A DNA stretch of 64,000 nt from the NCBI RefSeq assembly GCF_003243515.1, contig NZ_QFRA01000006.1, positions 1 through 64,000 of the forward strand, written 5' to 3'. The translations under genes and the position numbers were made by a program. Within the stretch, counting starts at the first letter, position 1. Each line of letters begins with the position of its first letter. The DNA comes from Corynebacterium kroppenstedtii (GTDB taxonomy: Bacteria > Actinomycetota > Actinomycetes > Mycobacteriales > Mycobacteriaceae). The notes beneath the pieces are model-generated. The model was not told the DNA's origin. It ran no database searches and saw only the letters and a program-made list of their open reading frames with translations. This document shows, one piece after another, positions 17,036 through 27,843 of the stretch.

Positions 17036-20000
17036 GGAGTATTCAACCCCGCCAACCTGGTCAAAGCCTATAACGCATTCATCGGCGCCTTTGATGTCTC
17101 ACAGTACGGGGATATTGCTAACCGTTTTCTCACTGACTGGGCTAATCCCCCGGCGCTAGCAAATGACTGGGTACTACTGACCACTGCACTCACCGAGGAC
17201 TTTACCCGGGGGTCAGTCGCAGCCTTCGACGCGTTGAATCTTGGCCAGGTGTGGCCGCAAGTGACGGCGGCGTGGGACCAGTTTTTGCAGGGGGCCAATG
17301 CAGCGTTATCAGAGTTGACTGCGCAGGATTGGGTGCTGGCCTCCATGATGGTGCTGGGGCCGTTGATCACTCTGGCGGCTGGTTTTGCCTTGACGATGGC
17401 GTTGTTTGCCTTTGGGCAGCCACTTTTTGCCATACCAGTGGGGTTGTCAACCTTGGGTCTGGTGATCGGCATGGGGCTTGTTGCCACCCAGTTTGTCGGT
17501 TTCAGTCTCGGTAGGGCATTGTTGCCGTGGGCTGCGGATCTGATCGTGATTTCCCTGTTAACGGGCCATCCGTTGGCCGCGTTGTTCATTTTCTGGTCTG
17601 TGCTCAATGGGGCGCGGTTTATTATTTTGGATTTTCCGCTGCTGGTGATTGCGGGAGCGGCGCCAGTCACGATGAAGGCTGCTGCCCTGTTTCTAGCGTC
17701 GGCCTGGATTATTGCGCATTTAGCAGCGTTGGCAGCTGTGACTTTGCTGGTGGTAACAAAGGCTCGTCTGTTTTTACATATTACTCAGCCATTTCGGATG
17801 ACTGGTCTCGAGCGGGCCGTGATTGCTGCGACGGTTGCTGTGATCACGTTTGTGATTGTGGCGTTGTTTTCGTCCACAGTGTTGGGTCTCATCGTTGTTC
17901 TTGCTGCACGGAACTTCACGATCACTGGGCGGTCTGTCCTGATTAGTACTCTCCGGGCCGTCGCTATTGGTGGTGTCGTATTCCCTGTTGTTGCGGCGGG
18001 TGTCATGCTGTCGCTCGTGCGTTTGCTGCGATTTCAGCTGACGATGGTTCCTCCTGTCTCTATTGCGCTGGTCATTATTCTTCCTCTTGTTCAGGCCCTG
18101 TTTGTCCATCGGCGTATCACTCGGCTTCTCACAGCCTCGGAGTTGGGGGCAGTGGGAAGTGTGCTGCTGCCGTTGGTGCGTTTTATTGTCTCGGTTTTCG
18201 GTTTAGCTATCACCACTGTGCGGGCGCTGATCCCTGCTCTTTTCTCTGGTACGACCGCCCTTGTCACAGGATTGGCGGCTATTCCTGCATCAATTGCTTT
18301 TTATGCGTCGTCGGTGACGTGGGTTTTATCCAATATCTCTTCATTTACCCTCATCAGGCGGGATATTAGGCCAGTCGTGCTCGTTTTTGGCAGTGTGATG
18401 GCTCTATCAGCTCTCACTGGGGCAGCTGGCCTGATTGCTTCTGCCCCACTACTGGCCCCGCCGCTGACGGTGATCGCCGCTGGTGTGGCTGCTGCTGTCG
18501 GTGTTGTCGGCGCTGTTATTGCTTGTTTTACGGCAGGACAGTTGTCTTTGTTTGTGACAGGCCTCCGTGGGGCGGCACAGCTACTACTGCGGCTGGTGGT
18601 GGCGTCGACGATGATTACTGGCCTGTTTTTCATGTCGTCTGGGATTTTTGCGGGGATAGGGCCATTTATCTCAGCCCTTATTCTGCGAGGTGTCCGTCTC
18701 GCACGGACAGCGGTGTCGGCGGGACTAATTCCTCTCGTCACTATGTTTTATGGCCTGGCTGCCCCGATTCGGTGGATAGTGGATGCCTGTGCAGCAGCCA
18801 CAGGTGCTGTGGTGTGTGGGCTAGGGCTCTTGTCAACACCACTTCTTCACTGGCCGTTCCGTGGCGTGATCTATCGTTTCTGGATTCCGCTCATTCTTGG
18901 TTTTTGGCTAGTGGTATGGAACTATCTCACCACCGCCTACTACGTCCTATGGTTGACCTACTTGACCGCCTTGTTCCTGTCAGCATATGGCGGATGGGTC
19001 GCCTGGCTGATGATGGGTGGGCCGTCTACCCCGGCTTCTGCACCCCAATACGCCTGGGCAACAAACTTCACTATCGCCTGGGGATGGACCGCAGTACTCT
19101 GTCTTGTCGGCGCAGCACTACTTATTCCCGGCCGCTGGTATCGGTATATCGTCACTGTCTTAGCGGTCCCCTGGCTATGGTTCGACGCCGTTGGTATAGA
19201 CACTCTCACCACCATTGCTAGCGGTTTTGTCACGGCAATCATGACACTACGAACGGCTACTGGTTTTCTCTTCACTCCCCTCCGCGCTGTTCTTGCCGGT
19301 ATTGCCGCCGCTAGCCTGGTTGCCGGGGCACGCATGCTGGGGTGGGGAGTTGCCATTCTCGCCGCCGACCTATTCACTCCTCTTGCCATTGCTTTAGGCG
19401 TGAATCACCGGTTCCTCATTGCCGCGATCATCACGTTGACCTGGGTCGGTATCCGGCTAGCAGCACTACCCCGGTTTATCCTCGCAGCACTACTGTCAGC
19501 AGCAGCCGGAATCAGCGGTGCCTTTATCATTGGTCGGGCACTACGCATACTGGCTGCTGACATGGCCGCACTCACTGGAGCGATCCCCTGGCTGCGGTCA
19601 CAGAAACTCGCACAAATGGGTGTCGTTGTCCTCGCTGTCATCCCGGTCGTCCTATTTATCGGTATTCCGCTCACGATGGTGGCGCGACAGTTAACAGCGC
19701 CTGTGCGTGTACTCATTGCTATTGCGTTCGCCGCTACAGTGGCCACCTTCGTTGTGGCTGCAGTCACGATTGTGCCTGGAGTTGGTGGCGCGCTTATAGC
19801 CGTTGTCGCCCTCGTCATATTCATATCAGTTCTTGCTCAACACCCGAGAGTTCTCCTCTCCCCGCTGGCGGGGCTTATCGCCTTATCTGCAGGTCTAGCA
19901 GTCATCGCCGCCGTGCTCATCTACCTTTCTGGCCAGCCACTTCGGGCAGGCCGCCGCGTGACGATTGTGCTGCGGGCACTCATCACTCTGCTCGGGGCGC

Positions 20001-20608
20001 CCATTATTATTTGGGGACTTTTTATTGTCGCTGCAGCCGGGGTGATTATTGCAGTCACGTCCTTGATCAGTACAGGCCGCTTGGTTGAGATGGTGGTGTC
20101 TTTAGCGGTGTTGTCTGTGGTCTTGGCAGTGATGGGGTTAGTGGTTGCCACACTGCTCTTAACTGTTTTTAACCGTGCTAGTGGGTTGGCTATTGCCGGG
20201 ATAGTCGCTATCACGGTGCTTACTGTGGTGGGGCTTATTATCGTGTTTAGTCTGATCCCGCTTTATGTTCGAGTAGTGAACACGATATCGTTCCCGCTGG
20301 TGGGTATCCCGGTGGATATTTTCAATATTCTGACCAGGCATTCCTTCTTGGGGAGAATCTCGCGCCTGTGGGTTCTGGTGCATTTACTGGTTATCGGTGC
20401 GATATCTCTTGGACTGGTTGCTCTGGTCGTGGTGTTGGGGATTGCTGGAACGATCACGGGGTTTGCGTCAACGGCTGGTATCGCTACGGTCATCGTGCTT
20501 GTCTACCTCTACGTTTTTATTCCCATAGTCGCTGTCATTATTTTCGCGGCGGCATGTGCTGCGATTGCTTATGGATGGTGGTGGTGGGTCACCTTCGGAC
20601 CGAAGTAA
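17036..20608 (+). CDS. Giant polytopic membrane region, continuation beyond the amber codon
   Basis: About 1,190 codons in the same frame as the gene at 15548. After a short soluble part (NLVKAYNAFIGAFDVSQYG) the sequence is dominated by hydrophobic helices separated by short basic loops, over twenty by eye (for example LLVIAGAAPVTMKAAALFL and VVLAVIPVVLFIGIPLTMV). The first usable start codon is a TTG at 17234, without a good ribosome binding site. No transporter family motif is visible. Nothing like this is standard in a tail operon. Possible roles are membrane penetration, DNA passage across the envelope or superinfection exclusion; all are speculative. Confidence 0.6.
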   Translation, partial: GVFNPANLVKAYNAFIGAFDVSQYGDIANRFLTDWANPPALANDWVLLTTALTEDFTRGSVAAFDALNLGQVWPQVTAAWDQFLQGANAALSELTAQDWVLASMMVLGPLITLAAGFALTMALFAFGQPLFAIPVGLSTLGLVIGMGLVATQFVGFSLGRALLPWAADLIVISLLTGHPLAALFIFWSVLNGARFIILDFPLLVIAGAAPVTMKAAALFLASAWIIAHLAALAAVTLLVVTKARLFLHITQPFRMTGLERAVIAATVAVITFVIVALFSSTVLGLIVVLAARNFTITGRSVLISTLRAVAIGGVVFPVVAAGVMLSLVRLLRFQLTMVPPVSIALVIILPLVQALFVHRRITRLLTASELGAVGSVLLPLVRFIVSVFGLAITTVRALIPALFSGTTALVTGLAAIPASIAFYASSVTWVLSNISSFTLIRRDIRPVVLVFGSVMALSALTGAAGLIASAPLLAPPLTVIAAGVAAAVGVVGAVIACFTAGQLSLFVTGLRGAAQLLLRLVVASTMITGLFFMSSGIFAGIGPFISALILRGVRLARTAVSAGLIPLVTMFYGLAAPIRWIVDACAAATGAVVCGLGLLSTPLLHWPFRGVIYRFWIPLILGFWLVVWNYLTTAYYVLWLTYLTALFLSAYGGWVAWLMMGGPSTPASAPQYAWATNFTIAWGWTAVLCLVGAALLIPGRWYRYIVTVLAVPWLWFDAVGIDTLTTIASGFVTAIMTLRTATGFLFTPLRAVLAGIAAASLVAGARMLGWGVAILAADLFTPLAIALGVNHRFLIAAIITLTWVGIRLAALPRFILAALLSAAAGISGAFIIGRALRILAADMAALTGAIPWLRSQKLAQMGVVVLAVIPVVLFIGIPLTMVARQLTAPVRVLIAIAFAATVATFVVAAVTIVPGVGGALIAVVALVIFISVLAQHPRVLLSPLAGLIALSAGLAVIAAVLIYLSGQPLRAGRRVTIVLRALITLLGAPIIIWGLFIVAAAGVIIAVTSLISTGRLVEMVVSLAVLSVVLAVMGLVVATLLLTVFNRASGLAIAGIVAITVLTVVGLIIVFSLIPLYVRVVNTISFPLVGIPVDIFNILTRHSFLGRISRLWVLVHLLVIGAISLGLVALVVVLGIAGTITGFASTAGIATVIVLVYLYVFIPIVAVIIFAAACAAIAYGWWWWVTFGPK

Positions 20609-20727
20609 TCGAACGTATGTACTGCTATGATGATGGTAGACCTCATGGCATTTCATCAGGATATGATGTTTGTTTGCCCATTAGGGAATAATGGAACTTT
20701 TATTCGACACAAGGGGGAAGGTCACGT

Positions 20728-21021
20728 ATGGCCGCCAAGAAGACAACGAAGAAACCGGTTCAGGCCACCAGTGACTGGTTTGACTACACCACCAACGGCG
20801 GAGAGTCGATCAGCCTGCCACCTATTAGCTCGGTGATTACTGCTGGTGATCGTCGTCGGGCGAAGCGAGATGGCATGGATGATGAAGAGTTTTCGTGGAT
20901 GATGCTGGAACGCGCAGCGGACAAGGCTGCCGCCGGCACTCTCGACATCATTGACGACATGCACATGGACGAATTCAACACATTCATGAAAGCGTGGAGC
21001 GACGGGGGCGACAAAAGCTAG
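20728..21021 (+). CDS. Tail assembly chaperone (short form)
   Basis: A 97-residue protein directly upstream of the frameshift-dependent second ORF and the tape measure, the classical place of the lambda G-type chaperone. It starts at an ATG after AAGGGGGAAGG. Acidic helical regions (GTLDIIDDMHMDEFNTFM) are typical. It ends with TAG ten bases after a GGGGGCGA slip site. Confidence 0.8.
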   Translation: MAAKKTTKKPVQATSDWFDYTTNGGESISLPPISSVITAGDRRRAKRDGMDDEEFSWMMLERAADKAAAGTLDIIDDMHMDEFNTFMKAWSDGGDKS

Positions 21022-21442
21022 CCTGTCAGAAATTGTCTCTCTTGTTGATGCTGTTGATAAGGACCCTCATTTTTCGATGGCTGTTGAAAGGGAGTTGATC
21101 GAAGTCGGTGTGCGTTGGCGGTGGGTCAACGATGGTAGTGACCGACTGTCGTGGGATGACGTAATCGCGCTAATTGCGACAGCCGGGCCGTCCTCACCCA
21201 TTGTTCGCCACGCACGCAAAGATGAGTGGGAGTGGGATTTAACCAACCAGCTACTCGCGAAGATTGCTGATCAGCAGGCGATGAGCGCCTGGGGTGGTAA
21301 GGGCGCGAAGCCGAAACCGATTCCTCGGCCTGGCGTGGAGGGCACGGACATGGAGACGGCTGGTGTGAAACCGGAGGGCTTGTCGAAGGACGAGATGGAC
21401 GAATGGCTGGGTGATGATTGGCCTGGCGTTAACGGGGGCTAA
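20728..21442 (+). CDS. Tail assembly chaperone, -2 frameshift product
   Basis: The second ORF (open upstream of 21077 and ending at 21442) has no convincing start of its own at the overlap. It lies in the frame reached by slipping two bases back at GGGGGCGA (21004-21011). The fused product would have about 238 residues, joining the short chaperone to a W-rich extension (VRWRWVNDGSDRLSWDDVIA). This matches G/GT-type chaperones that bind the tape measure during tail assembly. Phage Mu is known to use a -2 slip at this same octamer. Confidence 0.75.
21004..21011 (+). promoter_or_regulatory. Programmed -2 ribosomal frameshift site
   Basis: GGGGGCGA spans the codons GGG GGC GA of the upstream chaperone, four codons before its stop. 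The downstream frame is +1 (equal to -2) relative to the upstream one, unlike the -1 shift in lambda. The octamer is the one described for phage Mu tail genes. Confidence 0.75.
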
Positions 21443-21444
21443 AA

Positions 21445-24400
21445 ATGGCGGCGAACTTTGATGTCGGCACCGGCTGGGTGAGCATTGTCCCGAAGATGGG
21501 TGACTTCTCCCAGATTCCTAAGCAATTGGATAAGACGGTGGTCACCCCATCCCAGTCGTGGGGCGAGCGGATGGGTGACAGGATCACCTCTGGTTTGAAG
21601 AAGACGATGAAGGTCGGGGTTATTGCGACGACGGCTGCTGTCGGCATTAGCGCTGGTAAAGCGTTCTCGGATGGGTTTAACCGTCTTGCCTCAACAGACC
21701 GGGCCGAGAAAGCTCTTGAGGGGTTGGGTTACAAGGGCAATGAGATTACCCAGATTATGGGCAATGTGAATAAGTCCATTGAGGGCACGTCGTTTCTCAT
21801 GGGTGATACTGCTCAGGTGGCCTCGGTGATGTTGGGTTCTGGGATTAAACCTGGCCAGGAACTTCAGGACACGTTGAGTCATGTGGCTGATGCGGCGGCG
21901 CATTCGAATACGTCGATTAGTGAAATGGGGTCTATTTGGTCGAAAGTTGCGGCGCGTGGCCATGTTGATGGTGAAGTGATGGCGCAGCTGATGGATCGTG
22001 GTATTGGTCTACAAGATCAGCTCGCCAAGCAGATGGGTGTGTCTAAAGACGCGGTGGCCGATATGGTCAGTTCGGGCAAAGTTTCTTTTGCTGATTTTTC
22101 GGCGGCGATGGATGCGATGTTCCATGGTGCGGCGCAGAAGCAGCGTGAAACGTTCCAGGGGTCTATGGATTATATGAAGGCGATGGCGTCCCACGTCACT
22201 GCTGAAATCATTCAACCGTTCTATAACGGTATGATCCCGGTATTTAACGCCATTTCTGATGGTTTTACCGGGCTTGAAGGCAAGCTTGGCCCGATTGCCC
22301 AACAGATCAGTAATGCGATTGCTCCAGTCTTTGAGCATCTTGCCAATGATGTTATCCCTGCGGTTTTTTCTGCGTTGGATCGGATCCATGTCGATGCTGT
22401 GATGGGGGCTTTTGCACCGCTCAAGGAGGGGCTAGCACAGATGGGCCCTTTATTAGAGCAGCTTGCTCAGGCGGCTATCCGTGTGGTTGCTGCGTTGGCT
22501 CCAGCGATTCCACCGCTGGCGTCTGCGCTGGTGGCAATTGTGAATGGGACGCTGCCTGTGCTGACGGCCATGCTAAATGCACTGGTTCCGATTATTACGT
22601 CGGTGATTGTCCCCGCGATTACCGAGTTAAGTAACGAAATGGCTCAACACCCCAAGCTAGCGGCGGCGGCTGCGAATGGCTTTATGGTGTGGGCGAAGGC
22701 CTTTGTGCCTTTATCGCGCGGGTTTGCCGCTGTGAAAACAGGGTCTTCGATAATGACCGCATTCGGCCCGAAAATGGGGTCGGTGATTTCGGCAATGATG
22801 AAGGTCGCATCGGGGCTAAAGAGTGTTCTAAGTATCGGCCGTATTATTTTTACCGGTTTGAGGACACTGCCCGCACTGTTTGCTGCAATATTTGATACGA
22901 ATCCGGTCGGGGTGATCATTACTGCCATTGGGTTACTGGTGGCGGGGATTACACTGTTTTTGACTAAGACTCGGGCTGGTCAGGCGATTGTGGCGTCGAT
23001 GGCGAGCGCTTTTCAGTCTTTTTGGGGTTGGCTCCAGCCGGTCTTTAGCTCCCTCGGTGACTATTTTTCTTCTATATGGGATGTGGTTAGCACAATTGCA
23101 CCCTATGTTGTTACGGCATTGTTTATGCCGATCATGATCCAGTTTGAGGTTTTCAAGACTGTCATCGTTGGTGGTTTTGATCTGATCAAGGCAGGGTGGA
23201 ATCTTTTAGTCACAGGCATGGTGGCGTTGTGGGATACAGTGCTGCATCCTGCGTGGGATGTCATGGGCCAAGTTGTAACCGCATTGTGGACGGCGGTCCT
23301 CCAGCCGATTTTTACTGCTATGGGTGCGGTGTGGAGTGCTCTGCTTACTGGAATGGCGGCGGTGTGGAACACTGTTCTGCGCCCTGCGTGGGACTTGATG
23401 GGCACTATGCTTCAGGGGCTCTGGAATGGTGTCTTGCAGCCGATTTTTACTGCCATGGGCGCGGTGTGGGCTGCCGTTGTCAATGGGATTAAAGCGGTTA
23501 TTGATAATGTTTTGATTCCTGCTTGGCAGGGAATGTCAAACTTCATTTCGATGATCGTCGATAATTTTGTGAAACCGGCGTTCGACAGAATGAGCGATGG
23601 TGTCCGTACTGTTCAGCACTGGTTTGAGTCCGCAGCTGATGGTATTAAAAAAGCGTGGAATGCGGTGTGGGACACCATTAATAGCATTGCTGGGAAAATC
23701 GCGAACGTCGCATATAACCGCGGAATTAAGCCAGCGTGGAATGCTGTAGCAACGGTGACTGGGGTGGATAAGCTTCCGGAGGTTGCCTTTGCGTCAGGTG
23801 GTGTCATGCCCGGCTATACGCCTGGCCGTGATGTGCATACGTTCTTCTCCCCCACTGGAGGGATACTTAGCTTGTCTGGTGGTGATGCGGCCGGAGTGGA
23901 CCCGTGCTGTGGGTGGGCCTGCTGCTGTGGCGCGGATGAATGCGATGGCCAGGTCTGGTCGTGGCTCAGGCCTAGGGGCCTTCGCTGATGGTGGTGTGAT
24001 CGGTGGGATTAAGCATGCGGCCGGTAAAGCCTGGGAGGTAACTGGTGATGTGCTTGACAAGGCGATGGAGCTGGGTGGTGATTTCGCTAATGCTGCGAAA
24101 AGGTTGTTCTTCAGCAAGATCGATGCTGTCAAAGGCCAGTTGGGTATTAGTCGTGGCACTGCGCTAGCCAAGTCTGTTGCTCCAGAGTTCCTGTCCAAAG
24201 GTGCTGATACTGCGTGGAATTGGTTAAAGGATAAGGTCGCTGAGATCGCCAAGAAGGTCACAGAGCGGATGAGTGTTGGCGGCAATGTGGAGATGTACCG
24301 CGGGCTTGTCGAACGCCTCCTTCGTGAAAAAGGCCAACCAGTCTCACTGACCAACAGTGTTCTTCGCCGTATGCAGCAGGAATCGGGTGGTAATCCTCGG

Positions 24401-25171
24401 GCTATCAACAATTGGGATTCCAATGCTGCGAGGGGAATACCGTCGAAGGGGTTGATGCAAACTATTGACCCAACGTTCCAGAGCTATAAGGATCCTGGTT
24501 TTAACGACATTTGGGACCCGGAGTCGAATATTCGCGCCTCGATGAACTATGCGTTGGCTACCTATGGGTCACTTTCTGCAGCATATGATCGTGCGGGCGG
24601 CTACAAGCTTGGTGGTGTGCTGCCAGCATTCCTTCGTGATTCAGGCGGTGTTCTCCCCAATAATTCCATCGCCGTCAATACGTTCGGTAGCAGTGAATGG
24701 GTCCTCTCTTCCCAACAGATGCACGACTTCGCTCAGGGGATGACTGAAGCCTCTCAGCATATGGATGCAACCGCCACAGCGTTTGCTGATGGTGTTGAGG
24801 CCTGGCTCAACGGTGAAGAAGACCGGATTGGGGCACCTATCGAATGGGGAGCGCAGTTCCTCGGAGATATTCTCTCCGACGTAACCGAGGATCTTGGCTC
24901 CCCCTGGGGAATTGATGGGACGAAGGCCCCGGACATCCTTGATAATCAGGGCCGGGTGAAAGTCTCTGTCGCGGGCCCTGCCGATGACCCTGGCCGTAGC
25001 GCGCTCCCACCCGTGGAGGTACACGTCAATATGAATGGGGACAACATGACGGTGTCGTCAGATGATGTGCGGCGTGGGGTCAATCAGGCTTTGGCTGACT
25101 ATCAGCGCAGGATTGAGGCCTTAGAGCGGGGCGTCCAGGTCAATACGTTCACCACACCAATGGTGGTGTAA
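21445..25171 (+). pseudogene. Tape measure protein with lytic transglycosylase domain, frameshifted
   Basis: It should encode about 1,240 residues. The first frame (21445-23988) has the tape measure N-terminus, hydrophobic helices (VGVIITAIGLLVAGITLFL) and Trp-rich repeats (GMAAVWNTVLRPAWDLMG). Homology-like sequence continues in the next frame from about 23890 to 25171 (MRPEWTRAVGGPAAVARMNA). That part holds a lytic transglycosylase domain with its catalytic Glu (RRMQQESGGNPRAINN). The junction at about 23880-23890 looks like loss of eight bases between GGTG repeats. Without the second frame the tail would lack its wall-degrading domain. Confidence 0.8.
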
Positions 25172-25195
25172 CACCAATTATTCAGGGGGTTGCTG

Positions 25196-27583
25196 ATGAA
25201 TATTCAGCTTTTAGACTATCGGGGACAAACATGGCACCTCGCCGGGGACGATGAGGGTGCCGAGGGGGTCACACTCGGCAAAATCAGTAACACCGTCGGC
25301 GCCATTAGTAATCGCAAGGATAAAGACCACTCGCGTTTCCGGCCGCCCAGCCCGGATATCGGTGAGCTTGACCCTATCGAACCGACACTGACCGTGCAGG
25401 TCGCCACGACACCCGAGCTCACCGTCGAGACAGTCATACGCAGGTTCCTCAACGGCTTGGATTTTTTCAAGCCAGCCAAACTCATCGTTACGGAATCTCG
25501 ACAACCATCACTGTGCCTTTTCGTGCATCTTTCACAACCAGTAGGCCTGCCCGAGGACACCACCGCCCTAGATAACACAACAATGGAGGTTGAGCTGACC
25601 GCCAAGGACGGCTGCTGGTTCGGCCCCCAGCGTAGCGGCACCGGCATTGTGGCCGTCGAAAACACGGGCGATATTCCGCTATGGCCGACGGTGCGTTGGC
25701 ATGGCATGGCGGCACGTTTCACCGAAGACCGAAATGGCCTCATCGTGCTCCCACCGGCCTTAGGCCGATCAGGGCTGACGTATTACACCGACCCTGCTAC
25801 CGGTGGTCTTGTCACCGACAATCAGGGCTATCCGAACAACACAGCCTGGGCCACCATGCGGGGTGTGGCCTGGTCTCGGCCAGTCATGCCGGGGGACGGC
25901 ACCACAGTGGAATGCCATCACTGCCAGGTGCTGTGGCGAAACCGCTACCTGTCACCATGGGCGCAATCAGGGGGATCATTTCCAATGCAGGAACATCAAG
26001 TAATGCACATGGCCGCGATTGGTCAGAGGCGACGGGACGACCATACGCCGTTCGTCTATTTGACTGACAAGTATTTAACGCCACAGGTCGTTGTCACTGG
26101 CTACACCTCACTGAAAGCCTCGGATAAGGTCAACGATGCTGGTGCTTTCACGCTCGAGGTCCCAGCCAATCACCCTATGGTGGACGTACTCATCCCACCA
26201 TTAGCTTTCGACGGCGACCCCAACTCGGCCCTACGGAAGCTGACCGACATACAACAATTCCTCGTTGTTGAATACGGGCACGCCCGCTATACCTACTTTG
26301 TCGACACGATCGTCGACCACGCCCAGCGAACCAACCCCACCGTCGAAATCAGCGGGGCCTCCATCTATGAAATGACCGACTATCTTGTCATGGAATCCAA
26401 CCCTATGTCGATTAAGGCGCTCCAGCCTAAATATATGGATGTGCGGGCTGGGGACTCGCTCCGGGTGATAAAGACGTTTATCCTCATGAATCTGCGCAGG
26501 CTCTACCAGTTTGACCTCCTCCCCGACCCTGATCCGTGGTCGCCTGTTGCGTGGAGGGACTATGCGGATTGGCCGATTATGGTCAACTCTTTGCACCGTT
26601 CGGTTGATACCCCGTGGACGGTGCTTGCTGCCCGTTTCGATTCACTCGCCGATCTGACGAAGGAGACGTTGGAGGCCGCGGGTCTACGGCTGACAATCAC
26701 CCTGTGGATGCCGTGGGATCGGCAACCGTTCCCCACTCACACGCGCCTGTGGAAACCTACCTTCATTATTGATGTGGTGCCTGTCACCGGGGATTCATCT
26801 GTCGCTGGCCATATCCGTGAGGGCGTGAAAAACATCAAGCGCAGGTGGGATCCTGAAGACAATGTGTCGACTGTCGGTATGTCGTCTCGCTCCAATCCGG
26901 ACGGCTATAAACCCTGGGTGACGCTCCGCCCAGATCACATCGACTACGCCACATCGGATGTGACTATCACCCGCTCACAGTACGCGGATGTCACCGTGGG
27001 TGGGAAAAGTCCGGGTGCGGTTAACCAGCTTTTGAAACGGGCAGCGGCCTCCTTTGTGGGCGGAGCCATAGCTGGAGCGAAAACAGCGTGGCCAGGCCAC
27101 GATAAACAACTAGACGACCTCCAGTCGAAGCTAGGCAAGGCCGGGGAAACGCTAACAGAGGATAAGCTTTTGGCTTTTTCTCACCATCAGGCCACGCGTC
27201 GGGCGCATTATCTTGGCCCGTACCGACGTCGGGAACTGGTCGCCTCAGGTGAGGGGTTCACGGTGGAGGGCGAACAGCAAGCATTTGAGGCACTGGCTAA
27301 GGGGAAAGGTGGTCTCTCGGCGGCGTTTAAGATCGCTGACGGCTGCCCCTACACTCTCGGCTATGAGGTGAATGTGGGGGATCAAATTGGTGTCGAATGG
27401 CGAGAAATGGTGCTGTCTACATGGGTAGATGAAGCCACGCTCACTTGTACGGATGGTCGTCCGCCGGAGGTAGAGCTGGCCGTTGGTGAGGCTAGGGCTC
27501 GCCGGTTTGCCCTACAGCAGCTCAATGTCAACCAGAAGCACATATCGTCGGTCACGAAGCGGCTTAAAACTCTTATCGGGTAG
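25196..27583 (+). CDS. Distal tail protein fused to Gp37-like minor tail protein
   Basis: A 795-residue protein. The first ~270 residues look like a distal tail (Dit) protein, including VENTGDIPLWPTVRW as in the Dit galectin-like part. From about residue 285 on, the sequence resembles siphovirus Gp37-like baseplate proteins (TDKYLTPQVVVTGYTSLKAS, then VDTIVDHAQRTNPTVEISG). These are usually two genes, so a fusion is likely. The ATG at 25196 follows AGGGGG and is preferred to a TTG two codons earlier. No obvious receptor-binding protein follows. Confidence 0.72.
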   Translation: MNIQLLDYRGQTWHLAGDDEGAEGVTLGKISNTVGAISNRKDKDHSRFRPPSPDIGELDPIEPTLTVQVATTPELTVETVIRRFLNGLDFFKPAKLIVTESRQPSLCLFVHLSQPVGLPEDTTALDNTTMEVELTAKDGCWFGPQRSGTGIVAVENTGDIPLWPTVRWHGMAARFTEDRNGLIVLPPALGRSGLTYYTDPATGGLVTDNQGYPNNTAWATMRGVAWSRPVMPGDGTTVECHHCQVLWRNRYLSPWAQSGGSFPMQEHQVMHMAAIGQRRRDDHTPFVYLTDKYLTPQVVVTGYTSLKASDKVNDAGAFTLEVPANHPMVDVLIPPLAFDGDPNSALRKLTDIQQFLVVEYGHARYTYFVDTIVDHAQRTNPTVEISGASIYEMTDYLVMESNPMSIKALQPKYMDVRAGDSLRVIKTFILMNLRRLYQFDLLPDPDPWSPVAWRDYADWPIMVNSLHRSVDTPWTVLAARFDSLADLTKETLEAAGLRLTITLWMPWDRQPFPTHTRLWKPTFIIDVVPVTGDSSVAGHIREGVKNIKRRWDPEDNVSTVGMSSRSNPDGYKPWVTLRPDHIDYATSDVTITRSQYADVTVGGKSPGAVNQLLKRAAASFVGGAIAGAKTAWPGHDKQLDDLQSKLGKAGETLTEDKLLAFSHHQATRRAHYLGPYRRRELVASGEGFTVEGEQQAFEALAKGKGGLSAAFKIADGCPYTLGYEVNVGDQIGVEWREMVLSTWVDEATLTCTDGRPPEVELAVGEARARRFALQQLNVNQKHISSVTKRLKTLIG

Positions 27584-27638
27584 AATATAAGTTCGAACTG
27601 GTAGACTTCGTGTTATGTAGACCAAGGGGGTGGAGCAC

Positions 27639-27800
27639 ATGGGGGTGTGCCTTAGTGAGGATTCTCCCGCCGGGGCGTGGGCGGTAGGGCGACCCATGCT
27701 CAACGCGGTAAATGAAGCGCACGCATTGTTTTTCGGGCAAGACGACTACACCACAGGGTGGTCAGCGATGGAAGCTCTGATTCCCGCACTGCACACGTAG
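27639..27800 (+). CDS. Small protein between tail tip and lysis genes
   Basis: A 53-residue ORF with ATG preceded by AAGGGGG, ending 43 bases before the endolysin. It contains an acidic/aromatic C-terminal half (FFGQDDYTTGWSAMEAL). The family is not recognised. Spacing and orientation fit a real late gene. Confidence 0.5.
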   Translation: MGVCLSEDSPAGAWAVGRPMLNAVNEAHALFFGQDDYTTGWSAMEALIPALHT

Positions 27801-27843
27801 GTACCGAAACTACGTTCGATAAGCAAGTAGAAGAGAGGTAACT

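Noticed and set aside
17068..20493. Many open frames on the opposite strand of the giant membrane region
   Set aside because: They are Ala/Thr/Arg rich and follow from the hydrophobic codon bias of the plus strand. None has a start site or domain.
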